Assembly: GCA_022820805.1 (NCBI GenBank) | Contig: JAJEEV010000014.1 | Span: 90,538 to 154,537, forward strand | Origin: Acidimicrobiia bacterium | Lineage (GTDB): Bacteria; Actinomycetota; Acidimicrobiia; Acidimicrobiales; Aldehydirespiratoraceae | Reading direction: 5' to 3' | Length of the DNA stretch: 64,000 bases | In this document: positions 56,218 through 63,861 of the stretch, piece by piece | Position numbering within the stretch: position 1 is the first letter of the stretch | Layout of the letters: the number at the start of each line of letters is the position of its first letter | Notes under the pieces: generated by a model | What the model was told of the DNA's origin: nothing | Databases searched by the model: none | The model's input: only the letters and a program-made list of their open reading frames with translations | Translations under genes and position numbers: made by a program

Positions 56218-56670
56218 CTAGGAACTCCGCAAGCCTGAGAAGAACTTCTGCAGCAGGGCGGCGCACTCGTCGGCCCGCACCCACGGCACCACCTCGAACT
56301 CGTGGTTGAGCCGGGGATCGGCGCCCAGGTTGTAGAGCGATCCGAGGGCCCCGGCCTTGGGGTCGTCGGCACCGAAGATCACCCGCGCCACCCGGGCCTG
56401 CTGGAGGGCGCCCGCACACATCGGGCACGGCTCCAGCGTCGCCGCCACTGTCGCCCCGTCCAGGCGCCAGCGGCCGAGGCGGGTCGCGGCGTCGCGCACG
56501 GCCAGCAGCTCGGCGTGCGCGGTCGGGTCGCCGGTGAGCTCGCGCTCGTTGTGGCGGCGGGCGATCACCTCGCCGTCGTGCCACACCACCGCGCCCACGG
56601 GCACGTCGCCATGAGCGGGTGCGGCCCGGGCCTCGGCCAGGGCCAGCGCGATCAGCTCGTCGTCGGTCAC
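56218..56670 (-). CDS. tadA: tRNA-specific adenosine deaminase
   Basis: A 150-residue zinc deaminase with HAE (DPTAHAELLAV) and PCxxC (TLEPCPMCAGAL), plus the NLGADPRLNHEFEV loop typical of TadA. It converts A34 to inosine in tRNA-Arg(ACG). The size and the C-terminal FFSGLRSS (basic-aromatic RxF-like end) match. The GTG at 56670 lies 28 bases after the aminotransferase stop, so both are likely in one transcript. It faces away from the neighbouring tRNA-Ser, which is also on the minus strand 46 bases further on. Confidence 0.93.
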   Translation of the reverse strand: MTDDELIALALAEARAAPAHGDVPVGAVVWHDGEVIARRHNERELTGDPTAHAELLAVRDAATRLGRWRLDGATVAATLEPCPMCAGALQQARVARVIFGADDPKAGALGSLYNLGADPRLNHEFEVVPWVRADECAALLQKFFSGLRSS

Positions 56671-56698
56671 GATGCCTGCAAGTCCGCCCGCAACGGGG

Positions 56699-57544
56699 TC
56701 ACGGGTCGATGTCGGTGGCGATCAGCTCAGCCATCGTCTTGGCGGCGTTCGAGGTCAGCGAGCCGCCCACCACCGGCAGATCGGTGTCGTCGATGCGGGC
56801 GATCGACTGCACGACGCGGGTCGACGACGCCAGGAAGGCCTCGGGCACGCCGGGCAGATCCTCCACCGCAAGGTGCGTCTCGGCGATGTCGAGATGCTCC
56901 AGCAGCAGCGCCCGGGTGACCCCGGCCAGGCAGCCGGTGTCCAGCGGCGGCGTGTGGAGCCGCTCACCGTCGGACCAGAAGATGTTCGACCCGGTGCCCT
57001 CGCTCACCCGGCCCCGGGTGTCGGCGAAGATCGCCTCGGACGCGCCCCGCTCGCGGGCCATGTCCAGGGCCAGCACGTTCTCGGCATAGGAGGTGGTCTT
57101 CACTCCGGCCATGGCGCCCCGCTCGTTGCGGGTGAAGCCCATGACCGCCACCGCGGTGCCTGGCGGGTAGGCGGGCGGCCGGTTGCCGGCGATCACGATG
57201 GCCGACCCCCGTGCGCCGCTGCGCCCTGATCCCAGCGGGCCCCCGCCGCTGGTCGCGGTGATCCGCACGATCCCGGCCTCCGGGGCGGCTTCGAGGCACT
57301 GGGCGATGGCGGCCCGCAACTCGTCATCGCCGTAGGGGCACTCGAAGCGCAGCACCCGGGCCGAGCGGCGCAGGCGTTCGAGATGCCGCCGCACCGCGAA
57401 CGCGGCCGCCCCCGCGTCGCGGCGCAGCACCAGCAGCGTCTCGAACACGCCGTCGCCCACGATCACGCCGTGGTCGTCGGCGCGCAGGTGCGGACCGCCC
57501 GCCTCGACCATGCTTCCGTTCAGCCACACTGCTTGCGCGCTCAC
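56699..57544 (-). CDS. Class IV PLP aminotransferase (aminodeoxychorismate lyase-like)
   Basis: A 281-residue fold-type IV enzyme. The PLP lysine is in AGVKTTSYAENVLA, the phosphate loop in GRVSEGTGSNIFW, and the late LAGVTRALLLEHL is family-typical. Members include 4-amino-4-deoxychorismate lyase (pabC), branched-chain and D-amino-acid aminotransferases. The length and the absence of the branched-chain motifs favour pabC, but this is not certain. Two in-frame GTGs exist; TAGGTT at 57552-57557 is exactly seven bases from the GTG at 57544, so I choose that one. First gene of the tadA transcript. Confidence 0.85.
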   Translation of the reverse strand: MSAQAVWLNGSMVEAGGPHLRADDHGVIVGDGVFETLLVLRRDAGAAAFAVRRHLERLRRSARVLRFECPYGDDELRAAIAQCLEAAPEAGIVRITATSGGGPLGSGRSGARGSAIVIAGNRPPAYPPGTAVAVMGFTRNERGAMAGVKTTSYAENVLALDMARERGASEAIFADTRGRVSEGTGSNIFWSDGERLHTPPLDTGCLAGVTRALLLEHLDIAETHLAVEDLPGVPEAFLASSTRVVQSIARIDDTDLPVVGGSLTSNAAKTMAELIATDIDP

Positions 57545-57551
57545 CGGCACG

Positions 57552-57557
57552 AACCTA
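57552..57557 (-). promoter_or_regulatory. -10 TAGGTT, leaderless promoter
   Basis: On the minus strand TAGGTT ends seven bases before the GTG at 57544 and only one base before the in-frame GTG at 57550, so it selects the inner start. Confidence 0.5.
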
Positions 57558-57640
57558 CCCGCACTGCAGGCCGAGCGGGATCGGCAGGCCCCGGCGCTGC
57601 CGTCCGAAAGAAACTCCTGAAATGCACAGCCTGGAGCGGC

Positions 57641-57646
57641 GATACT
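57641..57646 (+). promoter_or_regulatory. -10 GATACT for the DM13 gene
   Basis: GATACT ends eight bases before the ATG at 57655 (five before the GTG at 57652). First base departs from TANNNT, so the call is weaker than the others. Confidence 0.35.
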
Positions 57647-57654
57647 TGGGGGTG

Positions 57655-58473
57655 ATGAGATCCTGGATCACACGGAACTGGCGCTGGGCGCTTCCGGTCG
57701 GAGTCGTGCTGGCCGCGGTGGGAGCCTGGCTGGTGTTCGGCTTCTTCGCCTTCCAGACGTACTTCCAAGACGACGAGGTGGACGAGGCGCTCCCGTTCTT
57801 CACCGCGGGCCCGGCGCCGTCGGGAATGGCCGGCGACGAGACGACCGAAGAGATGGCCGACGCCATGAACAAGGCCATGGACGAGCTGGACATGCTGATG
57901 ACCGACGAGGTCGACGAGCCCATGCCGGAGATGGAGGGCGCCCCGGAAGCCCCGTCGGGCGAGCCGGCCCAGACGGGCGACGAGTCCATCCCCAAGCCCG
58001 GCGTCCCAGATCCGGAGACCGCCGACGCCGGCGACGCCGAGACCGAGGACACCGAGGGCGGGAGCGCGGCCCCGGAGGTCGAGCCCGAGGCGGCGGCCGA
58101 GGCGCCGCAGCCCGAGGCCGTCGAGCCCCAGATCATCGTGGAGGCAGCCGGAACGTTCATCGACCGCTCACATCCCACCGAGGGCAGCGCCCGGGTCCTG
58201 GGCGACGGCAGCGGCCAGCGCTTCCTGCGCTTGGAGGACTTCCGCACCGACAACGGCCCCGATCTGAACGTGTACCTGTCCGCCGCGCCGCCCGATGCGC
58301 CCGCCGGCGACTTCGACAACGACTTCGTCGACCTCGGCGACCTCAAAGGCAACGTCGGCGCACAGAACTACGAGATCCCCGCCGGGCTTGACCTCGACCA
58401 CTACTCGACGGTGGCGATCTGGTGCGTGCGATTCGGCGTGGTGTTCGGAGCGGCCGAGCTCACCGCCTCCTAA
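57655..58473 (+). CDS. DM13-domain membrane-anchored protein
   Basis: A 272-residue protein: a short basic N-terminus, one membrane helix (ALPVGVVLAAVGAWLVFGFFAF, about 10-31 in this frame), a long acidic, Pro/Glu-rich stalk (about 45-165) and a C-terminal DM13 domain (AAGTFIDRSHPTEGSARVLGDG, DLNVYLSAA, YEIPAGLDLDHYSTVAIWC, VRFGVVFGAAEL). DM13 domains are proposed to take part in redox or electron transfer through the conserved cysteine (IWCVRF). The frame is open to 57622, but the promoter spacing favours 57655. Its TAA stop touches copy 4 of the intergenic repeat. Confidence 0.85.
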   Translation: MRSWITRNWRWALPVGVVLAAVGAWLVFGFFAFQTYFQDDEVDEALPFFTAGPAPSGMAGDETTEEMADAMNKAMDELDMLMTDEVDEPMPEMEGAPEAPSGEPAQTGDESIPKPGVPDPETADAGDAETEDTEGGSAAPEVEPEAAAEAPQPEAVEPQIIVEAAGTFIDRSHPTEGSARVLGDGSGQRFLRLEDFRTDNGPDLNVYLSAAPPDAPAGDFDNDFVDLGDLKGNVGAQNYEIPAGLDLDHYSTVAIWCVRFGVVFGAAELTAS

Positions 58474-58612
58474 GAGGCCGAGCGAACAGGGAAGCGCATC
58501 CGGCCCATACGGGCGAGGCCGTGGCCCGAGCGGCCCGTGAGCGCAGCGAACAAGAGCCGGAATGGCCCCGTGGCAACGCGGCAGGCTCTCACCTGTTCGC
58601 CCGCCCCCTAAG
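58473..58612 (+). repeat. 140-base structured intergenic repeat, copy 4
   Basis: Starts on the last base of the DM13 stop codon and ends CCCCCTAAG, where CTA is the reverse complement of the stop codon of the convergent gene. First hairpin GCCC-ATAC-GGGC (C-G replacing the T-A of copies 1 and 3); second hairpin unchanged; third stem weak. Confidence 0.85.
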
Positions 58613-59810
58613 GGGTCGAGTCCAGCAGGAATGACGTGCCTGGGGAGGGGTCCGCTCCCAGGCCGGCCAACTCGACGATCAGCCGTCCCTTGTCCAGCTC
58701 GGGCGGCTCCGTCAGCGCGACGACCAGCGTCGGCGTCCGGTCGGCGGTGAGCCAGGCCACGGAACTCGAGTCCTCGGACCATTGGGGCCGGCCGTAGCCG
58801 CCGACGTCGAGAAGGCGCAGTTCCTGCGCCTCGAGGTCGAACAGCCAGGCGGGGCTGGTGTCGTTGAGCAGCCACCGACCGTCGGGCGAGACCGAGATCT
58901 GCGCAATCTCGGCGACGAACTCCCTCGGGAGCCCGGTTGCCTGACCGGTGGTCGCGTCGACCGCCACAACCTCACACGAGAGCTTGTCGTCGCAGCGCTG
59001 CTCCACGTGCAGCTCCCCGTTGGAGGCGAGGAGGCGGTGCTCGCTGACGGCTTCGAAGCCCGCGAACCTCGGCCGGAACGTCTTGCCCACCGGGGGAGCT
59101 AGCAGCAGCCCGCCATCGGGGAGCACCAGCACTTCGGACCCCGAGGGGGCGTGCAGCACGCCGGTCATGGCACCGTAGTCCTGCCAGCCATTCAGCTGCA
59201 CGACGCCGTCGGGTCCGTGGGGCCAGCTGACCACCCAGAAGTCGACCAGCGGATCGGCGGAGCGCACCAGCTGAGAGTCCGAGGCGACGAGCACGCTGGA
59301 CCGCGGATCGCCGGCGGAGGACATCCCCACGGTCCGCTTGCCGTCGGAGAGCAGCGTCATGTCGCTGAGCGCCAGAACCGATCCGACCGCCTCGACGGGC
59401 ATGAGCTCGACCGCGCCCGTGGCCAGATCGAGGCGGGCCACGTGACTGCCGCTCAGGTAGGTGAGCCGCCCCTCCAGGTCGCTGAACGGTTCCGCAGGCG
59501 AGGCGGCCGGCGGATCCTCGCCCTCGGCTGCGACCTCGACCATGCTGTCGGGCTCCCGCAGCGGGCTGCTGGTGGTGGGGACCTCGAAGGGGCTCCCGTC
59601 CAGCGGATCCGAGTCCTGTCCCTCGGTGCCGCCTCCACCGCCGGTGAGGCTCAGCAGCCACAGCGCTGCGATGACGGCCACGAGCACGCCGACGAGCCCG
59701 GCCGCGGCCGGCATCCGGCGCGAACCGTCGCTGGCGCCGTCCTCGGTACCCTCCGGCCCCGAGTCGCCGTCGCCGCTGCCGTCGCGGCCGTCCAGCGGTG
59801 CCGCGTCCAT
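58608..59810 (-). CDS. Membrane-anchored protein with beta-propeller-like extracytoplasmic domain
   Basis: A 400-residue protein. An acidic cytoplasmic tail (1-32) precedes a membrane helix (AAAGLVGVLVAVIAALWLLSL), a glycine-rich stretch and a Ser/Pro/Glu linker. The rest (about 110-400) has repeated strand pairs such as LTYLSGSHVARLDLATGAVEL, ISVSPDGRWLLNDTS and PQWSEDSSSVAWLTADR, like a TolB/WD40-type propeller. There are two cysteines (EQRCDDKLSCEV) likely to bridge. No catalytic site seen. TACGGT lies six bases before the ATG at 59810. Its stop lies inside repeat copy 4. Possibly a surface sensor or scaffold. Confidence 0.7.
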   Translation of the reverse strand: MDAAPLDGRDGSGDGDSGPEGTEDGASDGSRRMPAAAGLVGVLVAVIAALWLLSLTGGGGGTEGQDSDPLDGSPFEVPTTSSPLREPDSMVEVAAEGEDPPAASPAEPFSDLEGRLTYLSGSHVARLDLATGAVELMPVEAVGSVLALSDMTLLSDGKRTVGMSSAGDPRSSVLVASDSQLVRSADPLVDFWVVSWPHGPDGVVQLNGWQDYGAMTGVLHAPSGSEVLVLPDGGLLLAPPVGKTFRPRFAGFEAVSEHRLLASNGELHVEQRCDDKLSCEVVAVDATTGQATGLPREFVAEIAQISVSPDGRWLLNDTSPAWLFDLEAQELRLLDVGGYGRPQWSEDSSSVAWLTADRTPTLVVALTEPPELDKGRLIVELAGLGADPSPGTSFLLDSTP

Positions 59811-59816
59811 CCCGGC

Positions 59817-59822
59817 ACCGTA
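59817..59822 (-). promoter_or_regulatory. -10 TACGGT, leaderless promoter
   Basis: On the minus strand TACGGT ends six bases before the ATG at 59810. Confidence 0.5.
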
Positions 59823-59872
59823 CCGGCACCGCCCATGCCGTGTTGACCGCTCACGGAATCGTGATGCCGGCG

Positions 59873-61147
59873 TTAGGCGGTGAGGAGGGCTGCTGGGATC
59901 ACGCCTATGCCGTCGCGGCGGCGGTAGGCCTCACGGCCGGTGGTGATGACCGCCGCGTCGAGCAGGTTGGGGCCGATCCGGCCGGCCAGCCAGTGGAGGT
60001 GCCTCACGTCGTCTTCGTCGGTCAGGGCGGAGAGTTTCACCTCGAGCGCCACGACCCGGCCGTCGGCCCCTTCCACGATGAGGTCGATCTCGCGCTCGCC
60101 GGCCCGGGTCCGCAGGTGCGAGACCCGGGCCTCGTTGGCCTGTGCGTAGACCCGCACCGACAGCGTGACGAGAGACTCGAACAGGGCGCCGAGCAGCGTG
60201 CCGTCCCTGGGCACGGCGGGACCGGCGTCGACTCCGTCGACCAAGGCGTCAACGTCGGTGCCGAGCAGGCGCGCGGCCAAGGCGGGGTCGGCCAGCTGGT
60301 GGACGGGGGAAGCGGCCAGGCGTGTGAGCCGGTTGCTGGTCGGGAGCCAGGCCGGCACTTCCTCGATCATCCAGAGCTGCTCCAGGACGCGGCGGTAGGC
60401 GATCGTGGTCGACTGGGCCGGCTTGTCCGGTTCTCCCGGCGTGGCGGCACCCCGGATGGTGGCGTAGGAAGCCGAGGTGGAGGTGGCGGCCGCGAACGCG
60501 GTCATCCAGCTCCGCAGCGACCGGCGGTCGCGGACGCTGCGGCCAAGATCGCTGAAGTCGTGCTCGACGATCCGATCGATGTAACCGTCGAGTTGGGCCC
60601 GCACCATGCGCCACGGCAGGGTCCGGGTTGCGGGAAAGCCAGACCGGACGATCTCGCTGGCGTAGTCGGTCAGGCGCATGTCGGAGTGGCCCTCCAGCGG
60701 GGGCCGCTTGCCGCTGAGCAGACCGGAGAGGCTTACGGTGGCTTCTCCCAGGCCGCGTTCTGCCAGAGACAATGGTCGCATCCTGACGGTGACGATCCGC
60801 CCGGCGCCCGAATGGGTCGGGGCCTCCGTGGGAGCGGCCGATCCGGTCAGCAGGAATCGCCCGGCCGCCGTATCGCGGTCCACGGCGCGCCGGACCAGGT
60901 CCCAGGAGTACGGCATCCGCTGCCACTCGTCGATCAGGATCGGGGGCTCGCCGGTGACGAGGCGCCCGGGTTCGGCTCTCACGATCTCCTGATGGCGGGC
61001 ATCGTCGAGGCGATAAACGGTTCCGGCTCGGCGCAGTGCAGTCTCAGTCTTGCCCACCGCCCTCGGTCCCTCGATGGAGATCGCTGGCAGTCCGGCGATC
61101 AGTTCGTCCAGTTCGCCATCGACGATTCGGGCGATATACGAGTCCAC
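59873..61147 (-). CDS. DUF4143-type AAA ATPase
   Basis: A 424-residue ATPase of standard length for this family: Walker A GPRAVGKTET, Walker B ILIDEWQRMP, sensor FLLTGSAAP, then the DUF4143 domain and a PD-(D/E)xK-like core (EREIDLIVEGADGRVVALEVK). It resembles 38248-39963 only in domain plan and lacks that protein's C-terminal extension. The GTG at 61147 lies eight bases after TATCGT (minus strand), so it is leaderless. Such ATPases are common accessory genes; a role in DNA handling or defence is often suspected but not established. Confidence 0.85.
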   Translation of the reverse strand: MDSYIARIVDGELDELIAGLPAISIEGPRAVGKTETALRRAGTVYRLDDARHQEIVRAEPGRLVTGEPPILIDEWQRMPYSWDLVRRAVDRDTAAGRFLLTGSAAPTEAPTHSGAGRIVTVRMRPLSLAERGLGEATVSLSGLLSGKRPPLEGHSDMRLTDYASEIVRSGFPATRTLPWRMVRAQLDGYIDRIVEHDFSDLGRSVRDRRSLRSWMTAFAAATSTSASYATIRGAATPGEPDKPAQSTTIAYRRVLEQLWMIEEVPAWLPTSNRLTRLAASPVHQLADPALAARLLGTDVDALVDGVDAGPAVPRDGTLLGALFESLVTLSVRVYAQANEARVSHLRTRAGEREIDLIVEGADGRVVALEVKLSALTDEDDVRHLHWLAGRIGPNLLDAAVITTGREAYRRRDGIGVIPAALLTA

Positions 61148-61155
61148 GAGAGCTT

Positions 61156-61161
61156 ACGATA
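61156..61161 (-). promoter_or_regulatory. -10 TATCGT, leaderless promoter
   Basis: On the minus strand TATCGT ends eight bases before the GTG at 61147. Confidence 0.55.
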
Positions 61162-61279
61162 CTGATTGGAGGGCTTCTGTGCTACTGATTGGATCTCGTG
61201 CGAAGCTGATGGCGCTGATCGCGGCGTTGAACAACACCGAGCAGGTCAACGCCGCCGTTAGGGGTTCGTTGTTGGAGTA

Positions 61280-61304
61280 GTTGTGCTCCATGTATGAGCA
61301 CAAC
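61280..61304. repeat. Inverted repeat, 9-base stem
   Basis: GTTGTGCTC (61280-61288) and GAGCACAAC (61296-61304) are perfect complements around a seven-base loop. No T tract follows on either strand. Confidence 0.7.
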
Positions 61305-61447
61305 GACGCCCCATGTCTGTGCGCGGAGGGTCAGCCCGCGATGCTGGCTGTTCCCTTGCGTGGTCGTCCGTCGTCGCGGCCTTGGAGAAGATCCGGGCGT
61401 CGAGGGCCAGCCCCAGCCACCGAAGCGGCTGGGGGGATACCGACACA

Positions 61448-61467
61448 ATGTCTCACACCTGAGACAT
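61448..61467. repeat. Inverted repeat, 8-base stem
   Basis: ATGTCTCA-CACC-TGAGACAT is a perfect palindrome with a four-base spacer, in a region without genes. It may be an operator or the trace of a lost element. Confidence 0.65.
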
Positions 61468-61603
61468 ACCATCAAGAACCAGAGCCGGGGATGGGATCCT
61501 GACCGACAGCTCTGAGCAGATCAGGGGTGTTCCGAGTCGAGGTTGCCGGGCGCCGTCCCGGGGTAGCGTGGCAGATACCGATGCGGTCGCTCGCGAGGGC
61601 AGG

Positions 61604-63346
61604 ATGACGATGGCGTACACCGACGACGAGATTCGGCGCCAGCTTCGCCTCGGCGAGGACAGCGCTTGGGAATTCAAGAGTGTCGACTTTCGCAACAGTG
61701 ACCCGGCGCGGCGCCAGCGCGACGGCTGGGCCGACGAGATCGCCGCCTTCGCGAATGCCCGGGGCGGCGTTCTGCTGCTCGGCGTCACCGACGCGGGCGA
61801 CGTGCCAGGAATGTCCCGCGACCAACTGGATGCGCTAGAGCGTCAGGTCAGGGAGATCTGCACGGACTCCATCAAGCCGAGGATCAGGATCGAGACGTAC
61901 CGCAGGGAACTGGATGAACGGTCGTTTCTCCTTGTCTCGATTCCGGAAGGGGACGCGCAATATGACAGCCCTGGTGGCAGCTTCGTACGCGTCGGCAGCG
62001 CCAAACAGCCGATGTCGCCCGACGAGCGGATGCGCTTGGCGCAAAGGCGCGGCCAGGCTCGGTTCACCGGTTTCGACGAGCAGACGGTCGCCGGTACGGG
62101 CTTCGCAACCCTCGACAAGGAGCTGTGGAAGCCCGTGCTCAGCGCTGAGGGCCTGCGCGACCCCGAGTTGGGGCTCGAGAAGCTCGGACTGTTGCGCACC
62201 GACGGCCACGGCGCGGTTCTGGCCACCGTGGCGGGCATTCTGACGTGCACCCGACAGCCTCGGGAGTTCGTTCCGGGCGCGGAGGTCACCGCCGTTCGCT
62301 ACAAGGGCGCCGACCGCGCGTCCGGGCAGGTCGACGCACAAGACATCGCCGGTCCGATCAACGAGCAGATCACCCAAGCACTCGCGTTCGTCGTGCGAAA
62401 CATGCGTGTCGGCGCCCGCAAGGACCCTGCTCGTGTGAACCTCCCCGAGTACAGCACACGGGCGGTCTTTGAGGCTCTGGTGAACGCGGTCGTGCACCGC
62501 GACTACTCGATCCAGGGCAGCAGAATCCGGTTGTCGGTCTTCTCTGACCGCCTCGAGTTGAGATCACCGGGTGGGCTGCCCAACAACCTGACCGTCGAGA
62601 GCATGATGGAGCGGCAAGTGACCCGCAACCAGGTGCTCGCCTCGATCCTCGGCCGCATGAGCGTGGGGGAGATCGAGGGCGCCGGAGGCCGGCAGTACTT
62701 CATGGAGCGACGCGGCGACGGCGTTTCCATCATCAGTCGGGAGACCACCGAGTTGTCCGGCAAGGACGCCGAGTTCCGGCCCATCGATGATGCGGAGTTG
62801 TGCCTTACTCTGCCCGCCGCGGAGGTCCACGCCGACCCGGCCACCGTTGTGGTCACAGTGCGAAGCAGCGGATCGCCGCTCGCCGGCGCGGATGTGCTGG
62901 CATTGTTTCCGAACAACACCTGGAAGCGGGACCGCACTGACACCGACGGCGAGGCGCGCCTTGAGCTGCACTCGGTTCACCTGCCCATGACGGTGTTCGT
63001 GGCGCGCGAGGGCCATGCGGCGCATGTCGAAAGCGACTGGCTGCCGATGGAACGAGCGCTCGCCATCGAACTGGCCCCCAAGGCCGGGGGCGGTTCGGTC
63101 GTGTTCGCAGAGTCGACCGGCCACCTACCCGGTCTTGCCGGCCGGCTCAACCCGATTCTCGACACCAGCCACAGGACGTACCTCTACGCCTCCAACATCG
63201 CCATCAACGGCGGGCAGCAGCAGCCGGTCTCCTTTGTCCCGGGAGAGGAGGATCTGCACTTGATGGACGCCGACGGCAAGTCACTGCTCATACGGGTCGT
63301 AGCCATTGCAGGACAGTCGTCGGTCCTCGACTACGGCCCCGCCTGA
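61604..63346 (+). CDS. AlbA_2/HATPase (Schlafen-like, RecG-N-related) protein with C-terminal beta-sandwich
   Basis: A 580-residue protein. Residues about 10-130 form an AlbA_2 (Schlafen-type) domain (WEFKSVDF, FANARGGVLLLGVTD). About 270-390 is an HATPase_c_4 module (FEALVNAVVHRDYSIQG, DRLELRSPGGLP). The last 160 residues begin with a carboxypeptidase-regulatory-like beta-sandwich (VTVRSSGSPLAGADVLALFP, TDTDGEARLELHSV) and a further beta-rich part, which is unusual for this family. TAGCGT at 61564 predicts a short leader. I use the ATG at 61604, which has a nearby GAGGGCAGG, over the upstream GTG at 61568. Found in accessory and defence regions in many genomes; function unproven. Confidence 0.82.
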   Translation: MTMAYTDDEIRRQLRLGEDSAWEFKSVDFRNSDPARRQRDGWADEIAAFANARGGVLLLGVTDAGDVPGMSRDQLDALERQVREICTDSIKPRIRIETYRRELDERSFLLVSIPEGDAQYDSPGGSFVRVGSAKQPMSPDERMRLAQRRGQARFTGFDEQTVAGTGFATLDKELWKPVLSAEGLRDPELGLEKLGLLRTDGHGAVLATVAGILTCTRQPREFVPGAEVTAVRYKGADRASGQVDAQDIAGPINEQITQALAFVVRNMRVGARKDPARVNLPEYSTRAVFEALVNAVVHRDYSIQGSRIRLSVFSDRLELRSPGGLPNNLTVESMMERQVTRNQVLASILGRMSVGEIEGAGGRQYFMERRGDGVSIISRETTELSGKDAEFRPIDDAELCLTLPAAEVHADPATVVVTVRSSGSPLAGADVLALFPNNTWKRDRTDTDGEARLELHSVHLPMTVFVAREGHAAHVESDWLPMERALAIELAPKAGGGSVVFAESTGHLPGLAGRLNPILDTSHRTYLYASNIAINGGQQQPVSFVPGEEDLHLMDADGKSLLIRVVAIAGQSSVLDYGPA

Positions 63347-63376
63347 GCCTGCGTCCTCAGACGAGCCCGCCGCGCC

Positions 63377-63861
63377 GTGACCACCCGCCCGTCATCTGGC
63401 CCCCTCACGGTCATCGGCATCGACTGCGCTGCCCAGCCCAAGAATGTCGGGATCGCTCTAGGGCGTCGTTCCCGAGGAGTCACCCGTGTTGAGACGGTCC
63501 GTCCAGACAAGCGGATTGGGTGGGACGGGCTCGTTAGGCATACCGCCGAATTGATCGAGAGCGAAGCCTCCAGCCCCACCCTGATCGCCCTCGACGCGCC
63601 GCTGGGCTGGCCGCGAGCGTTAGCAGAGGTGCTGTCAGCGCATCTCGCTGGAAGGGCTCCACGATTCACTGCGAATGAGATGTTCCGGCGCCGGACCGAT
63701 GACGTGGTCAAGGAGAAGCTGAACAAGCAGCCGCTGGATGTCGGTGCTGACAAGATTGCGAGGGCGACTCACGCCGCCTTGCGATTCCTCGATTTGCTCC
63801 GTGAGACCACCGGGCTTGCGGTGCCGTTGGCGTGGTCGCCGGGCCACGCGACAGGCGTCAG
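63377..63861 (+). pseudogene. DUF429 (RNase-H-like) gene interrupted by an IS3-family element
   Basis: From the GTG at 63377 the frame encodes MTTRPSSGPLTVIGIDCAAQ, then IALDAPLGWPRALAEV, FRRRTDDVVKEKL and PLAWSPGHATGV, the DUF429 pattern with its predicted catalytic aspartates (GIDCA, ALDAP). At 63862 the sequence changes to the inverted-repeat end of an insertion sequence, so the C-terminal part is displaced beyond the window or lost. It starts 30 bases after the AlbA_2 gene and was probably co-transcribed with it. Confidence 0.82.

Larger units (their letters stand above)
61148..61603. other. 456-base intergenic region with two inverted repeats
   Basis: Between divergent ATPase and AlbA_2 genes. 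It contains the TATCGT promoter of the minus gene, a 9-base hairpin (61280-61304), an 8-base hairpin (61448-61467) and TAGCGT at 61564-61569 for the plus gene. Short open frames here lack any support. Confidence 0.65.

Noticed and set aside
58473..58612. Repeat copies as protein-coding (peptides with RSEQERE-like sequence)
   Set aside because: Each copy opens in different frames with stops and no conserved start; conservation follows RNA pairing, not codons.
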